This document shows, piece by piece, positions 42,786-55,216 of a stretch of DNA of 64,000 bases. Made by a program: the position numbers and the translations under genes. Positions within the stretch are counted from its first letter, which is position 1; each line of letters opens with the position of its first letter. This stretch comes from Hygrocybe punicea. Lineage: Eukaryota; Basidiomycota; Agaricomycetes; Agaricales; Hygrophoraceae. The stretch is taken from the NCBI GenBank assembly GCA_963556145.1, contig OY744461.1:7884891-7948890 (forward strand), given 5' to 3'. The notes under the pieces are model-generated. The model was not told where the DNA came from, searched no databases, and was given only the letters and a program-made list of their open reading frames with translations.

Positions 42786-43573
42786 TCATCCACCATGATT
42801 GACATTTGATGTTGATGCTTCGGCCGTTGGCTTCCTTGTCTCCTTGTTCGCCTCCCCAGCCTCCCCAAACTCTGCCGTTTCCTCTACCCTTTTCTCCTTT
42901 GGTTTCTTTCTATTCCTCGACTTCGACTTCTTCTTCTTTTTGGTAGGTGTTTCCATTCCCACTCCCACTCCCACTCCCCCCACCACAGCCCCTTGTGGCA
43001 CCATTGCCTTTTGCGCCTCTTGTTTGTTTATCTGCTCCAGCATAGCCTCCGCTTGCTTGTTTAAGTGCTCAATTTCCACCTCTACATCCGTGAACATCTG
43101 CTCTGGCTCCTTGGCTTTACCATATTGCAGAGCGGTAGTCAACCAATCCAACATTCCGACAAGTTGTTGTTGCTCATAGATAATCTTGTCACGAAGGACG
43201 TGATAGGTCATAACTGTAGCAAAAGGCTCAACACTAATCCAATATAATAACAATAAACGTACCTTCCTCGCCCACGTTTAACCCATCTTCATAACCATTA
43301 AAAAGCCCGGGAAGAGGTTTCAAAAGAGCCTTTACCAAATCAACTGTGACATGGCACAAATAATGCCCATGTACTATTAGTCAGGATGCCCTCATGTACA
43401 CGTTGAAGAAACATACCTTTCTGCGTATCACTCATCATCTCCGTTGTGGCTCGTGTTGGGAACTTAATCGGCTGCCGTTTTGGTTTTGGTTTTGCTTGAT
43501 AATGACCATCTATTAGTCAGGATCCCTTCATGTATGCACGGTGTAGAAACGTACGAGGCAATGGCATATCCAT
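42786..43573 (-). CDS. unknown coiled-coil protein with basic tail
   Basis: Four exons on the minus strand (43573-43555, 43494-43417, 43343-43263, 43213-42786) with GT-AG introns that keep the frame, giving about 200 residues. The first exon is a short MDMPLP. The middle (VDLVKALLKPLPGLFNGYED, then GEEVMTYHVLRDKIIYEQQQ) looks conserved and helical. It is followed by a coiled coil with LNKQAEAMLEQINKQEAQ. A Gly/Val stretch, a strongly basic cluster (TKKKKKSKSRNRKKPKEK, a likely nuclear signal) and an acidic end follow. I do not recognise the family. Nuclear location is inferred from the basic cluster. Confidence 0.65.
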
Positions 43574-43682
43574 TCGCCCCCTCGTCTTTGTGCTTATTGT
43601 CCGAGGCCTCGATTTTAAAAGAGGTTTGTCGCTGGCACCTCCGGGTTAGATGGCATCAGACTTTAATGAATACTGAGTCCAC

Positions 43683-43916
43683 TTACGACTGAGTCAACGA
43701 CAGTAGATACGGCAATAAATAACCCAAAGTTTGTTGAACAGGACAAAGATAAATGAACATACCCGCCGATCAATGTTGAAGGATGTCGATATCACACTGC
43801 TGAGAAAGAATTGAGATGCATCACGGATCAAATACTGAATCCCCTTACTGTTGGACAGGAAAGCTTAGAGCCACAGCCGGGATAATGAGGGCGATGAGTA
43901 TGTCTGAGAAACGCAT
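43683..43916 (-). CDS. possible very small secreted peptide
   Basis: ATG at 43916 opens a signal-peptide-like segment, MRFSDILIALIIPAVALSFP. Splicing at GTAAGG (donor after CAACA) and again at GTATGT would give a 36-residue product ending at TAA 43683-43685. Without splicing the frame stops after VQQ. The evidence is only the hydrophobic leader and plausible splice sites. Confidence 0.2.
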
Positions 43917-44981
43917 GATTGGAGAAGACGTGAGAGGATTCAAAGTCTGAAATTGTGCGAGAAAGAGGGCCTGCTCTATCTGCGACAAGGAGGAGTGAAG
44001 TTGGAAGTTGGAAGTTGAAAGTTGAAGCAAAGTGATCGTGACCAGCACTAACCAGCACTGACCAGCAAGGGACATAAAATGTCGATCTTATATAGCGGTC
44101 ATTTCTGTTTTTCGCTGTTTGACCTGTAACAACCCGCTCGAAGATTATCAAATGACGGCGAGGGTCAACGACTCGGAATAGCAAGGGCCGACTTGTGATG
44201 CGACCGTCGACCGGCGAGAGCGATCGAGAGATGTCTTTGAAAAAAAAAAGTGTTACAATTGGATATAAAATAACACTTTCAGCCTCCGGTGGTTGTTGCA
44301 TCGAGGATGGACAAGAGACGGTGATGGCGATGAATGACGATGGCGCAGCATGACGAGGCAACTGCCCCACAGGAGATCAAATGCGTTTATCACAGTACTA
44401 GTCCTCATGATCACTCACGACTGACTACTTCAACCCTTTCACGCTTTCATTCTGCGCCAGTCCCAGGCCAACCCTGAACACAGACGACGGGAAGGTGCGA
44501 TTCCACCAACCCAACGAGAAAAAGGGTTGTATGGCATGTTGCCATTGCGCTGGAAACAATCTTTGTCGACTCTGTGGCAGAAACGAATCGACAACTTGTC
44601 GTATCTTTGAAATGGAGCGATGGCAGTGAAAATTCAGGGGACGCAACAATATGATCAATTTCAACTTCGGGTCGTCGGGTCGTCCAGGTCCAGGATTTCA
44701 GTTCTCAATTCAGGATCATGATGTCAGTGTTGAATTCAGGGTGGGTGTCAACGCAATCTGAAATAAAATTTCCTCATGCCAGTGAATCAACTAATACGCT
44801 TGAAGGGACGCAGAATGAAGACAAAAGGATGAAGAAAATGAAAGAACATCAACGCATAAGAAAACATCAATGGACCGAACAAGCATCTGGGGAGGGGAAA
44901 TGTGTTGTTACACAAAACCGAATAGGCAAGTGAGAAAGAAAAAAAAGGAGGTATCCCGGCTACTCTTAGTCCAGTACGACG
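43917..44981. other. intergenic region
   Basis: No supported gene. Frames of 180 codons (43828-44370, -) and 79 codons (44425-44664, -) show no domain-like features. Confidence 0.4.
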
Positions 44982-46936
44982 TCAGTATCCTTCCAACCCC
45001 AGGTCATACGGCGAATATCGATCATCGAGTGAGCAATCAGAATCCGGATTACTGACGGCATAAATAGCCCCTCCATCGAGCTCGGTGCGCATAGACGGAG
45101 CGAGCGTCTGCGACGTTGCAGGCAACTCATCGCAACCATAATCCCTCCGTTGTCCCGGGAAGCTGCCATTCGAGGAACTGACGACATCCAACATCTGGTC
45201 ATAGCGGACTTGTTCAAGGCTGCGACTGGACCGAGACGAACCAGACGACGATCGGCTACGCGGAAGTTGAGGTATCGTCAAATAACCACCCGCATCCATG
45301 TGCACGCTGCGAGCAGGAAACATCTCGCTTCCATCAAGTATATCAGAACAGCTTGCATCAAGGCTCAGATTGCTCATTATCTGAGAACACGACATCCCCT
45401 CGCTCGAGGCCACGTACGTCCCATCAGACATGCCTGGCGGGCAAATATTGATGCATGGTGCGCCGGACCGATCAAGGGCGGTAGGATCAGGCACTTGTTC
45501 TACTTCGGGGTTATCAGGAAGCTGGAACGTCTCCCAGGCCGGCAGCACGTAACCTGGTTCCGCCATGGCTGCGGGCATGTTGTCAGGCTTGGACGGCGAG
45601 GGGGTGGAGGTTGGGATACCAGAGACTTGACGAAGCCAGTCATCTATAAACTGTGATTGATAAGAGTCGAATATTGATAACGCAGTGTTCGGAGGTAGTG
45701 ATTCCGGAAGTGATAGAATTGTGCAATCAAGGCAGGTGCTGCAGGCACCAGGGTTGGTGCAAGAATTGAAGGCCGCAATGGAAGCCACAGCTACGTCGTT
45801 GTGTTCCATACAGCCCGGGCAAGAGCACCCATCACCACAACCGCAGACAGAGGGAAACGACTCGGATGGATCCCAGGCTGGAAGCTGAGTAGATTGATCT
45901 CCGTAGGATTCTTCGTTAAGTAAAGCGGTGCGTCCGAAGTCATTGGGGGGGAAGGCTTGCTGAGGAAACTCGTGAGAACGATCTCCGTTGCCCTGTTCGT
46001 GATGTGATCCATGAGTGAACTCATATGCCCGTCCATAAGGGCTGAAGAGCACGTTATCGTGGGCGTGATGACGGCCGGTATGTGTGCGAGCGGTACCGGA
46101 AGAGGGATCATGACAAGGTCCAGTGAAGGAAGGTTTCGGAAGGACAGGTCGAAGCTCTGCGATGCGGGCGAGTACGTGCGACAACATACTTGATTGGGTT
46201 GTGGCTGGATTCAAAGACTGGGAGGCACTTTCGGTATTATCATCACTGTCGTGGTGTAAATCCGACGTAGTCTTCCTGCGTCTCCTGGGCGCACTCTTCC
46301 GTGGAGTGCAACAATTGCATTTGCCATCGAATTTGCAACGGCAACTAGGTGCTGTATTACGGTGAGAGTTGGAAAGAAAAGACGAGGGCGAGACGTACTA
46401 TGATCGGAATCTGACGACGTGCCCTCGGGGAGACCTTGCAGCGCGACCGACGCTTCCAAGGCTTGCGTTAAGCCGTGAGGAAACGCGGCGCTCTCCGGGA
46501 GCTTAGTAGACGCTAGACACGTGGTAGTCTTATGGATGAGCTGACAAGAGCCACGAGGCACGGTGGACAAACGGATGCACACCTTTCTTCTTTGAACACG
46601 AGGAGGCAGAAGCATTAGGATCGTCTTGTATTTCGCAGACACATTTGACGTGAACTTGTTTGGTCTTCCGAAGTTCTCTACAGTGCTCGCATTGCGTTAC
46701 CGGACGACCTTTCTTTTTGATTTCGAACAAGGGACGGTCGGTATGTTTGCAGTTGGAGGAACGATGACCTTTTATACAAGTCTCACTAACAAAGGGTGTG
46801 TGAGGACCTCATGGCGAAATGGATAGAGAGGTATACCACTGACCAAGCGTATTTCGTGCTACTGATGAGAACCTACGTACAACGAGGGTTAATGAGACAC
46901 AGCCAAACAAAAAAAGGCGGGCAAGCAACGTACCAT
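44982..46936 (-). CDS. copper-fist transcription factor
   Basis: A copper-responsive DNA-binding regulator of the Ace1/Mac1/Cuf1 family, about 600 residues. The copper fist is complete at the N-terminus: MVLI, then KYACETCIKGHRSSNCKHTD, RPLFEIKKKGRPVTQCEHCR and KTKQVHVKCVC. These give the zinc ligands and the minor-groove (R/K)GRP motif. To obtain this start, the first coding exon must be the ATG alone (46936-46934), followed by introns 46933-46873 and 46843-46786. Downstream are three Cys clusters: CRCKFDGKCNCC, CGCGDGCSCPGCMEH (a CXCX3CXCX2CX2H repeat like the copper-sensing repeats of Mac1) and CTNPGACSTCLDC. The rest is Ser/Pro-rich and ends DLGLEGY at 44982. The targets are probably copper uptake or detoxification genes, which cannot be told here. 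Confidence 0.9.
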
Positions 46937-47810
46937 GATGAAAGAGAAACGAGTTGGAAGGGGCGCCCCGGACGATACGCGAAGGTGCCCCGCCCGCGAC
47001 GTGCGCAACTTGTGTTATTGCGACACGAACACAGATGGGTACGATGATGGTCTGCGGTTCATTTGTAGTAGGTTCGATTGAGAGAGTGTTGCAGGGGCGT
47101 TCCACTGTCTGCGTCACTTTTATCAGGCCAACGCACAGACCACGTAAACCAAACAAGCGCAAACCAAGATGAAGCGACAAAACGCCGACATCGATGCGAA
47201 CGTCCAGCTCGTTGCAGCCACTCCGGTCCGAGGCAGGAATAAGCTAGTCCATGCCCGATTCAGTGACAACAATGGGGGCAGTGTTATTTCCCAAGGCTTG
47301 CCAACCAACACCCTGATATGTCACCGCCGGCATTACAGGTACAGGCTACAGGGAATAGTGGCTTGCGGGTATCAGTGGACCGTGTGCACTGATCCTCTGT
47401 TCTGTCGGGGATGGATAAACACTCGCGGATCGTGTTGACATCACCTCGCTGTCATGAGGGTTTTCTGCCAGAGGACCGCCGTCAAGCTATCGGGCCATCA
47501 ACCTTTTTCAGCGTGTTGGCTCCCCTTTCGGCCTGATCTGCTTGATAAAGTATCCTTCGCGGGAGCTGGGGCGTCATGAACATCTGAACCCTGAGCTCGG
47601 AGATAGACGAACGCCTGTTCGTATTCTCAAGTTCTGATTATCGTGCCGCGAACCAAACCCTTTGCGCTGCCGGGTCACCACAAGTATCCATACATGAAAT
47701 ACATGGAATATCTGTACATTCCGAGAACCCGAGGACTGGACCACCATCTTTCTAAAGTACACTCTACCCCGGTGACGTTATTGTAAACCAAGAAAAAGAC
47801 TCTTTGACCA
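46937..47810. other. intergenic region
   Basis: No gene was recognised. It contains the 5' leader of the copper-fist gene and the 3' end of the aminotransferase. Short overlapping frames near 46950-47440 lack any recognisable content. Confidence 0.4.
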
Positions 47811-49509
47811 TCAATCCGCATACTTCTTCATGAATCCCTTGTGGAATTCTTCCAGCGCACCAACATATTCCTCCACGCCGGGACACAGACAAGTCAGCCG
47901 ATAGTGGAACGTGCCTTCCACCTGCCCGAACCCGCTGCCGGCAACGACACAGATACCCGTCTCATCAAGCAACGCCAAAGCATAAAATACGTCCGGTTCC
48001 TTCCCCGCGTTCCGCGCCGCTTCAATCGCCCCCTTCGGCAGACGTATCTGTGGGAACAGATACAAGGCACCAGGAGAGTCAACACAAGATACACCCTCGA
48101 GTTGGTTGAGCCGCGCAGCCATAATCTGCGTGCGCTGCGCGAGCGCCTTGTGGATCGTGTCCGTTTCCTTTTTCCACAATGGATAGCTCTCCTCGCCCTC
48201 TTTCGGCGGGCGCACAACGCAGTCAACGCCGACTTGGCCAGCAATAGGCGGGCAGAGACCCACGGAGACAATCTTGTAGATGAGTGCCAGTATTTCATCG
48301 GAGATGTTTGTGCATTCAAAATAGCCGCCCCTGCGCCCGCACTCGCCCGAGACGCCTTTAGAGATGGAGTGGAATGAAACGAGGGAGATGGGCGACTGGA
48401 GCTTCATCACTACCTTCTTGAAGGACGTGAACGGGTGTGTGGCGGCGCGGTGCAGGTTATTTTGGTACACCTCGTCGGCGAGGAGGACGAGGGAATACTT
48501 TTCGCAGAGGTGCACGAGCTTTTCTTGCGTGCTTTCATCCAGAAGTGCTCCAGTTGGGTTGCCCGGGTTGATGACCACAAGGGCTTTGGCGGCGACCCCA
48601 TCCCTGTGGGCCTTCTCTAGAGCAGATTCGATTTCAGTCACCGAGGTAGACCATCCGGAGGCTTCATCAAGGAGGTACGGCAAAGCCAAACCGGAGTGTT
48701 GGGCCAGAGTGGCAGAGTACAATGGGTATTGCGGGATGGGGATGAGGATCCCGGATGTCGGAGAGGATATGAGCATGGAGATAAAGAGTGATACACCCGC
48801 GGAGGCGCCTGCAGTGAGAAAGATGTTTGCGGGGTTTGAAGGGAAACCATCACGCTCTAATTGAGGGGGAGAGAAGGGTAACGTAAGTTTACAAAGGATG
48901 CTGAATCGAATCAATGTTTCCGATCTTTACGAGAGTGAGGCTTGGATGGACTTACGCTCGATGAACTTTGCGACGTTTTGACGGATAAAGAGTATGCCTT
49001 GGCTGTGCGAGTATGCGCCAAAGGACCCGATCTCGTCCCGAAGTTCTTTTGTCCGAGCGATAACATCCTTGGGGAATGCATTTGGTGCCAGCTCGGCCAG
49101 CTCAGGCCACTCCATGAGTGCAGCAACCTAGGTTTATGAAGAAAAAGCCAATCAGCGATCGTAATCGGCCTCGTCCCGAGCTCACAAAACACAAAAAAAA
49201 AACACGCACCTGTCTCGTGAACGTAATCGGCGGCTGGTCCAAACCCTTCTGCTGCGGATTCCCAATGTTGGACGAAATCACATTCTTGAACGGTAACCCC
49301 TGCTTGCCCTCCTTGAGCTGCAGACGATACTGCTCGGCCTTGATAGCCAGTTCTCCGCGAACGGCATACTCGACTTTCGGGAGGGCAGGATTGAGGGACT
49401 CGATGGTGAGAGGACGCATGTTCATCACGATGTGGGGGGAACGAGTGTAGAGATTGCGACAAAGTCTTATCGATAAGGATGTAAATGATTTGGAATCGAG
49501 CCTAATCAT
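47811..49509 (-). CDS. ALT1: alanine aminotransferase
   Basis: A PLP enzyme that interconverts alanine plus 2-oxoglutarate with pyruvate plus glutamate. Exons 49509-49210, 49127-48956 and 48856-47811 total 1,518 bases (505 residues). The N-terminus MIRLDSKSFTSLSIRLCRNL is rich in Arg and Ser and lacks acidic residues beyond one Asp, like a mitochondrial presequence. The conserved start is LNPALPKVEYAVRGELAIKA, then NVISSNIGNPQQ. PLP-fold motifs are LTAGASAGV, INPGNPTGALLD and LLADEVYQNN. The Schiff-base Lys is in SFHSISKG, followed by CGRRGGYFE. The C-terminal region reads GICVVAGSGFGQVEGTFHYR. The length is usual for the family. Met29/Met31 could give a cytosolic form. Confidence 0.93.
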
Positions 49510-49935
49510 GAGGCGCCTAAATGAACCCTTTGGCTCACCCTGGGTCAGTGAAAGTTCCTTGGTGCAGGAGAACTCGCTATGGAACTATTTATTGAAGCTG
49601 ACGGGGCGTTTTTCCGAAGTGAGCGGGGCTGAGCGCTGAGCCAGCGTTTGTTTCCCCTGCCATGCCAGTGGACATTTCCGGCGTCTGACGGACCGCCGTT
49701 TGGCCGTGAACTTTTTTTTGCCAGTCACTAAAACATCCGGTGGCCGTCCTGCTGATATTGCTGAGGTTTATGACCAAGGCCAATATTTGGAAGGGTGAGC
49801 CAAGAGGTCAGGAGGAGTGTTCAATACATGGAGACAAGGGACCATGTGCAGAGAAATGGGATTTTAAAGTCTCTGTTACTGGCCCATGGCTTGTAGTTAC
49901 GAAATGTACACCCTAAAAAGCCATCGCCGGCTACC
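49510..49935. other. intergenic region
   Basis: No gene seen between the divergent aminotransferase and the RVB1 copy. Confidence 0.4.
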
Positions 49936-51623
<1,688 letters not shown>

Positions 51624-52243
51624 CAACGCATGGTGGGTGTTGACTATCAGATCTTCCTGAGGCCCTTTTGTTGACGCTGGGAAAATATCTAGCATTGGCC
51701 TCTCAGAATAGTACTTACTTCCCTTCACTGATTGAATCACGAGTCACTCATATGCGAGGATTCTGAGTCAGTGTTGTGCCGGTCATTGAATATCGACTAG
51801 ATGAAAAGTCATGACTGCCAGATGACTGGATGTTGACACAGGAGACAGACACATTTTAAAACTATTTGCATTAGGCTCCTTTGAACACAAAATTAACCTA
51901 AAATGCCATAGCCAATTATCTTGGACAAAATCTGAGTAGACCAAAAGTTGCTCATATATTTAAAGATCTCTCATACCAATTTTCAAAGAAATCTGTTAAT
52001 ATTTGAATGTTTTATGATCAAAACATTAGTGATCAAAGGAGTGATCAGATTTCTCTCTGCTTGGTGAAATATTCAGTTTCTAATTTTATTGGTGGTTTTG
52101 AATAAAAGTCAATAGCCAGGTAGATTCAGATGATGCACTGAAGGAATTAGAACACTTTTTAGCAGTAGAAATCAGTACAGAATCAATTCTATGAGGGTGT
52201 TCAAAGGACTCAAAGGAGCCATTGAACACTATATATCGCTGGA
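51624..52243. other. CpG-poor noncoding sequence
   Basis: No gene was recognised. AT-rich with almost no CG. Confidence 0.4.
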
Positions 52244-52890
52244 GTTTAAAAAATAAATTTTACACAAGTCTAATGGACAAGGGTGGCTGCCCCACGCCCC
52301 TACCCATCACCTCACATGTTCCATTCTAGAACCTTGCTGTATCCCTCAATGCAGGTGTACCTCTCCTATCTCTGGTTGAGGTTCAAATTGTATTCAGGCA
52401 ATAGGAGTTGTCTCACCCTCCTCATTGCTCACCACATCACCTCACCCAGGTAGTGTACCCAAAATCTTCAGTCTCCTTATTTCATTGCTCATGAAATCAC
52501 TCTGGAGAGAACAAGTCCATATGAATTTTTGTGTGTACAATTGGTGTAACAAAAATAATATACTAGGGCAGGAAGGTGGGTGAACTTTGAGCATAAAAAA
52601 TAATCTGTTTAGACCTGAGTGATTGCATCATTTTGCATGAGCAATGAAATAAGGAGACTGAAGATTTCAGGTACACTGCCTGGGTAAAGTGATGTGGTGA
52701 GCAATGAGGAGGGTGACACAACTCCTATTGCCTGAACACAATTTGAACCTTGACCTGAGATACGAGAGGTACACCTGCATTGAAGGATATGGCAAGGTTC
52801 TAGAATGGAACATGCCAGGTGATGGGTGCTTGCGTGCATGGGGCAGCTGCCCTCATCCATTAGACTTGCATAAAAATTATTTTTTAAACT
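52244..52890. repeat. foldback element with arms of about 250 bp
   Basis: The left arm (52244-52500) and right arm (52619-52890) are inverted copies with scattered differences. For example GTTTAAAAAATAA on the left pairs with TTATTTTTTAAAC on the right, and CTCCTTATTTCATTGCTCAT with ATGAGCAATGAAATAAGGAG. The spacer is about 120 bp. No ORF and no clear target duplication. Confidence 0.85.
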
Positions 52891-53301
52891 TGGCTAATTG
52901 ACTCTGCTTAAGGAGCATGTGAATAGCCAGAAATTGGAGCTGGTTCTGTCCAGCTTGAAGCCAGGAGAACAAGTCCACATGAATTTTTTTGTGTACAATC
53001 AGTACAAAGTCTATAAAAAGTAAAACAAAAATGGGAGGACAACACAAAAAGAAGAGAGTGGGGACTGGGCAGAAGTGGCAAGAAAAAATGCCCACTGGCA
53101 GAAAATACTGGACCAGACTACACAGAATGTGCAGGGTGACCACATATCAAAGCATGTAGTGAGGTCCTTGAACTCGTACCGTGTGGCACCCCGGCTGGGA
53201 CCCCAAAAGAGTTCTCTGCATAAGTATGGGCGCTCTCTCATATCACCCACTTGCTAGTTAGCAGCACAATCCACATCACATAAGCCTAATAAGTAAGAAA
53301 C
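52891..53301. other. presumed LINE 5' UTR and flank
   Basis: No gene. From about 53150 the sequence becomes CG-containing, which probably marks the 5' UTR of the LINE. The exact 5' end was not found. Confidence 0.4.
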
Positions 53302-55110
53302 ATGAGCCTTCGACAATGGGCGACCAACGAAGGCACATCCAAAAACAAACGCGGCAAGCTACCACAAACAACAATCACTTCCCCCCCAGAAACCAGAGCC
53401 TCGCGGTCTGCCGCCACTTGAGAACACAACTCCAGTAATAATGAGCCCCCCCAAACCGAATCAGAACCAGAAACGGAACAACAAGCCATTAACTTCCTCT
53501 CCACCAACTCGCTTCTCTCCCAGGAACAGAACCTCGATGCACCCACCCTCTCGGACATACTCATACAAATCACCAATATGGATGGTTGTCCCATTACGCT
53601 CACCACTGCCAGAGCTATCCATTCAGTAGCTATTCTATTAAACCATATAGAATTTAATACGAGGACTAACACTTTGGTGGACGCCGTTACAACCGAGCTC
53701 AAACGACAGACTGGAGATTTCCATGACTCCCTCGGACGCACGATGGAACCCATCCTTGAATCCATCTCAGGAGAAATTGTAAAACACATCGAATCCAGTC
53801 TTATGGACACCAAAGCCCAACTTCAACAAGCGGTCGCGCACCTCACAAAAACCTCAACCACCCTCGAAACCACTACCACCTCGTACAAGGACACGGTCCT
53901 ATCCCAGAGCGCACATCCTGCCCACACTCAAAAGGACCCACGCATAACAGCAAAAGAACAACTACAAGCCCGACAATTCCTCATCGACGTCGAAGATTCA
54001 CCAGAAACAAAGAAGGCGCTAGACGTTAGCTTAGCAAAACTAACAGAGAAAGCTAACGTAGCTCTCCAAACTACAGCCCCCCCACCGGCGACCAAATTCC
54101 TAGGTGTCACTAGGCTACGAAATGGAGGAATCTTACTAGAGGCTAACTCAAGCGAAACTGCACAATGGCTACGCAACGATCAGCACCTCACCACCTTTCT
54201 CACCAACTTTGGACATGGTGCCTCGATCAAACGTCGTACTTACACAACAATAGCTTACTTTGTTCCACTAACATTCGACCCGGAATCACCCGAACACCTC
54301 AGGGAAATTGAGGAATCAAACAACTTGCCAAATAACTCCATACAACGTGCAAATTGGATCAAACCGAAGGACTGTCGTACACCCAACCAAACCTGCGGCC
54401 ACGCCATATTCGCCTTCGACTCTCCCGACATGGCCAACAAAATATTAGCAAACGGCTTTTACATCTGCCACAAAAGGATTAACGCTACCAAAAGCAAGAA
54501 AGAACCCATACGTTGCCTTCGATGCCATCAATGGAACCACACCGCGGCACGCTGCCCAGCCGACATTGACACATGCGGTACATGCAGAGACCACCACAGA
54601 ACTTCAACCTGCGACAACCCCTCATGTCCCTACTGCACCCCCTGTAGACAACGTGGCCATACCAGCTGGGACCGTAATTGCCCCACGTTTCAACAAAAAT
54701 GTAAAGATGCAGACAACCACAACCCAGAAAACCTTCTGCCCTACTACCCCACGGCCGAAAAATGGACCCAATCCCCATACCCCGACAATCATACCAAAAC
54801 CTACGGCTCATCTCGCGTCACCGCCCCCATACCGTTCGACCACCGCCCCCCGACAGATTACCACTCAACGACCTCGAACAGACAATGCTCCCCTTACCCG
54901 CTCCCTCCCCTCTCCCCAGCCGCACGGCACTACTCCCCACCCCACTCCATATTTGACCAACCGCCGCCACTCCCTCCCCCCCGCAATCAACCCCTCCCAT
55001 CCTCCTCCAGACACCAAACCAGAACCGCTCGACAAACCGTTATCACCTTTGAGAAACAGCAACCGCCACCCCACACCACTTCCACTCCCACTATATCAGT
55101 ACCAGTTTGA
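53302..55110 (+). pseudogene. LINE ORF1, gag-like with three zinc knuckles
   Basis: It starts at the ATG 53302 (MSLRQWATNEGTSKNKRGKL) and is interrupted only by TGA at 53419-53421, then continues in the same frame to 55110. A helical region (residues 90-190) precedes a central fold. Three CCHC-like knuckles follow: CLRCHQWNHTAARC, CGTCRDHHRTSTC and CTPCRQRGHTSWDRNC. The tail is Pro/His-rich. The product would bind the element RNA. The stop fits a CGA to TGA change. Confidence 0.85.
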
Positions 55111-55216
55111 GCATGGGCAGACGAACCGCTAGTAGCCCCCGTCGACCCTCTACCACCTGTGCTCGCACGGAACAGCGATCAAACGGACAGCACCTCCCAC
55201 CTGACCTCCTTGAATA

